A stretch of DNA of 34,451 nucleotides, taken from NCBI GenBank assembly GCA_947470805.1, contig CANIVU010000095.1:1-34451 (forward strand), read 5' to 3'. A program made the position numbers and the translations under genes. Positions 34,349 through 34,451 of this stretch are shown here, piece after piece (within the stretch, counting starts at the first letter, position 1; each line of letters starts with the position of its first letter). The notes under the pieces were generated by a model. It had not been told where the DNA came from and searched no databases. It saw only the letters and a list, made by a program, of their open reading frames with translations. This stretch comes from Acidobacteriota bacterium (lineage in GTDB: Bacteria; Acidobacteriota; Terriglobia; Bryobacterales; Bryobacteraceae).

Positions 34349-34451
34349 GCCCTCCGAGTTGCATTTTGGCGGAAGATGTTGAAACTGGGAGGGATGTGGG
34401 AAGACAATCCAGGGATGGAGATTCACCCTGCGGGTGAATGGGAAGAAGCAC
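34349..34451. other. Window end, non-coding with a small palindrome
   Basis: No gene is seen after the stop at 34348. A perfect 8-bp inverted repeat ATTCACCC-TGC-GGGTGAAT lies at 34421-34439. The codon style and composition differ from the upstream gene (more G-rich), so foreign sequence or an assembly edge is possible. Confidence 0.4.

Overview
The window looks like a chromosomal segment of an acidobacterium of the Solibacter/Bryobacter type. This rests on the high GC content, a very large NHL-repeat protein ending in the Solibacter-type C-terminal domain (TIGR03437-like, 19947-24335), a DUF1592/DUF1552 gene pair, a PEP-CTERM protein, and families of small exported proteins with a 'PFPFEFNGKxMPAG' signature. 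No rRNA, tRNA, CRISPR array or intact insertion sequence was seen. Family names come from motif recognition by eye, without database searches.

Layout. 1-627: the C-terminal end of a tricorn-type S41 peptidase, cut off upstream by unrelated sequence. 785-868: a tiny 27-residue peptide gene. 918-5993 (minus): a DUF1592 cytochrome-type protein, a DUF1552 protein and an ankyrin-repeat protein, tightly packed. 6120-8140 (minus): a less GC-rich pair, a beta-propeller protein with a dockerin-like tail followed by a cohesin-like PEP-CTERM protein. 8443-11358 (plus): a CocE/NonD-type hydrolase, a terminator, hairpins, and a protein of an 'xGPxTPEGKA' family. 11591-13675 (minus): a hybrid sensor kinase with a solute-binding-type sensor. 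13789-15332 (plus): an aldo/keto reductase coupled to a chlorite-dismutase-family protein. 15340-17732 (minus): an FHA-containing sigma-54 activator and a small exported protein. 17887-19836 (plus): four related small exported proteins plus ybaK. 19947-27576 (minus): a Fur-family regulator, an FHA-GAF-SpoIIE phosphatase, a zinc peptidase and the large NHL protein. 27626-30271 (plus): biotin carboxylase, biotin carrier protein and a DnaC-like ATPase. 30327-30824 (minus): a DinB-family protein. 31126-34348 (plus): three exported proteins, the last with seven perfect-length 17-residue repeats.

The most interesting signal is regulatory. A near-palindromic sigma-54 promoter (17845-17863) lies between the FHA sigma-54 activator and the array of small exported proteins. 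It matches the -24/-12 consensus strongly toward the activator and more weakly toward the array. A second sigma-54-like site (31024-31038) precedes the exported-protein operon at 31126. Both have a cluster of CACC(C)/GGTG half-sites whose last copy ends 54-55 bp before the -24 GG. A working hypothesis is one FHA-controlled regulon that makes envelope proteins, in which the activator also controls itself.

Both ends of the window carry genes that break inside a recognisable module (the peptidase at about 103-112, the exported protein at about 34340). These are either rearrangement points or assembly edges. The + strand is strongly C-rich up to about 18 kb and more balanced beyond that.
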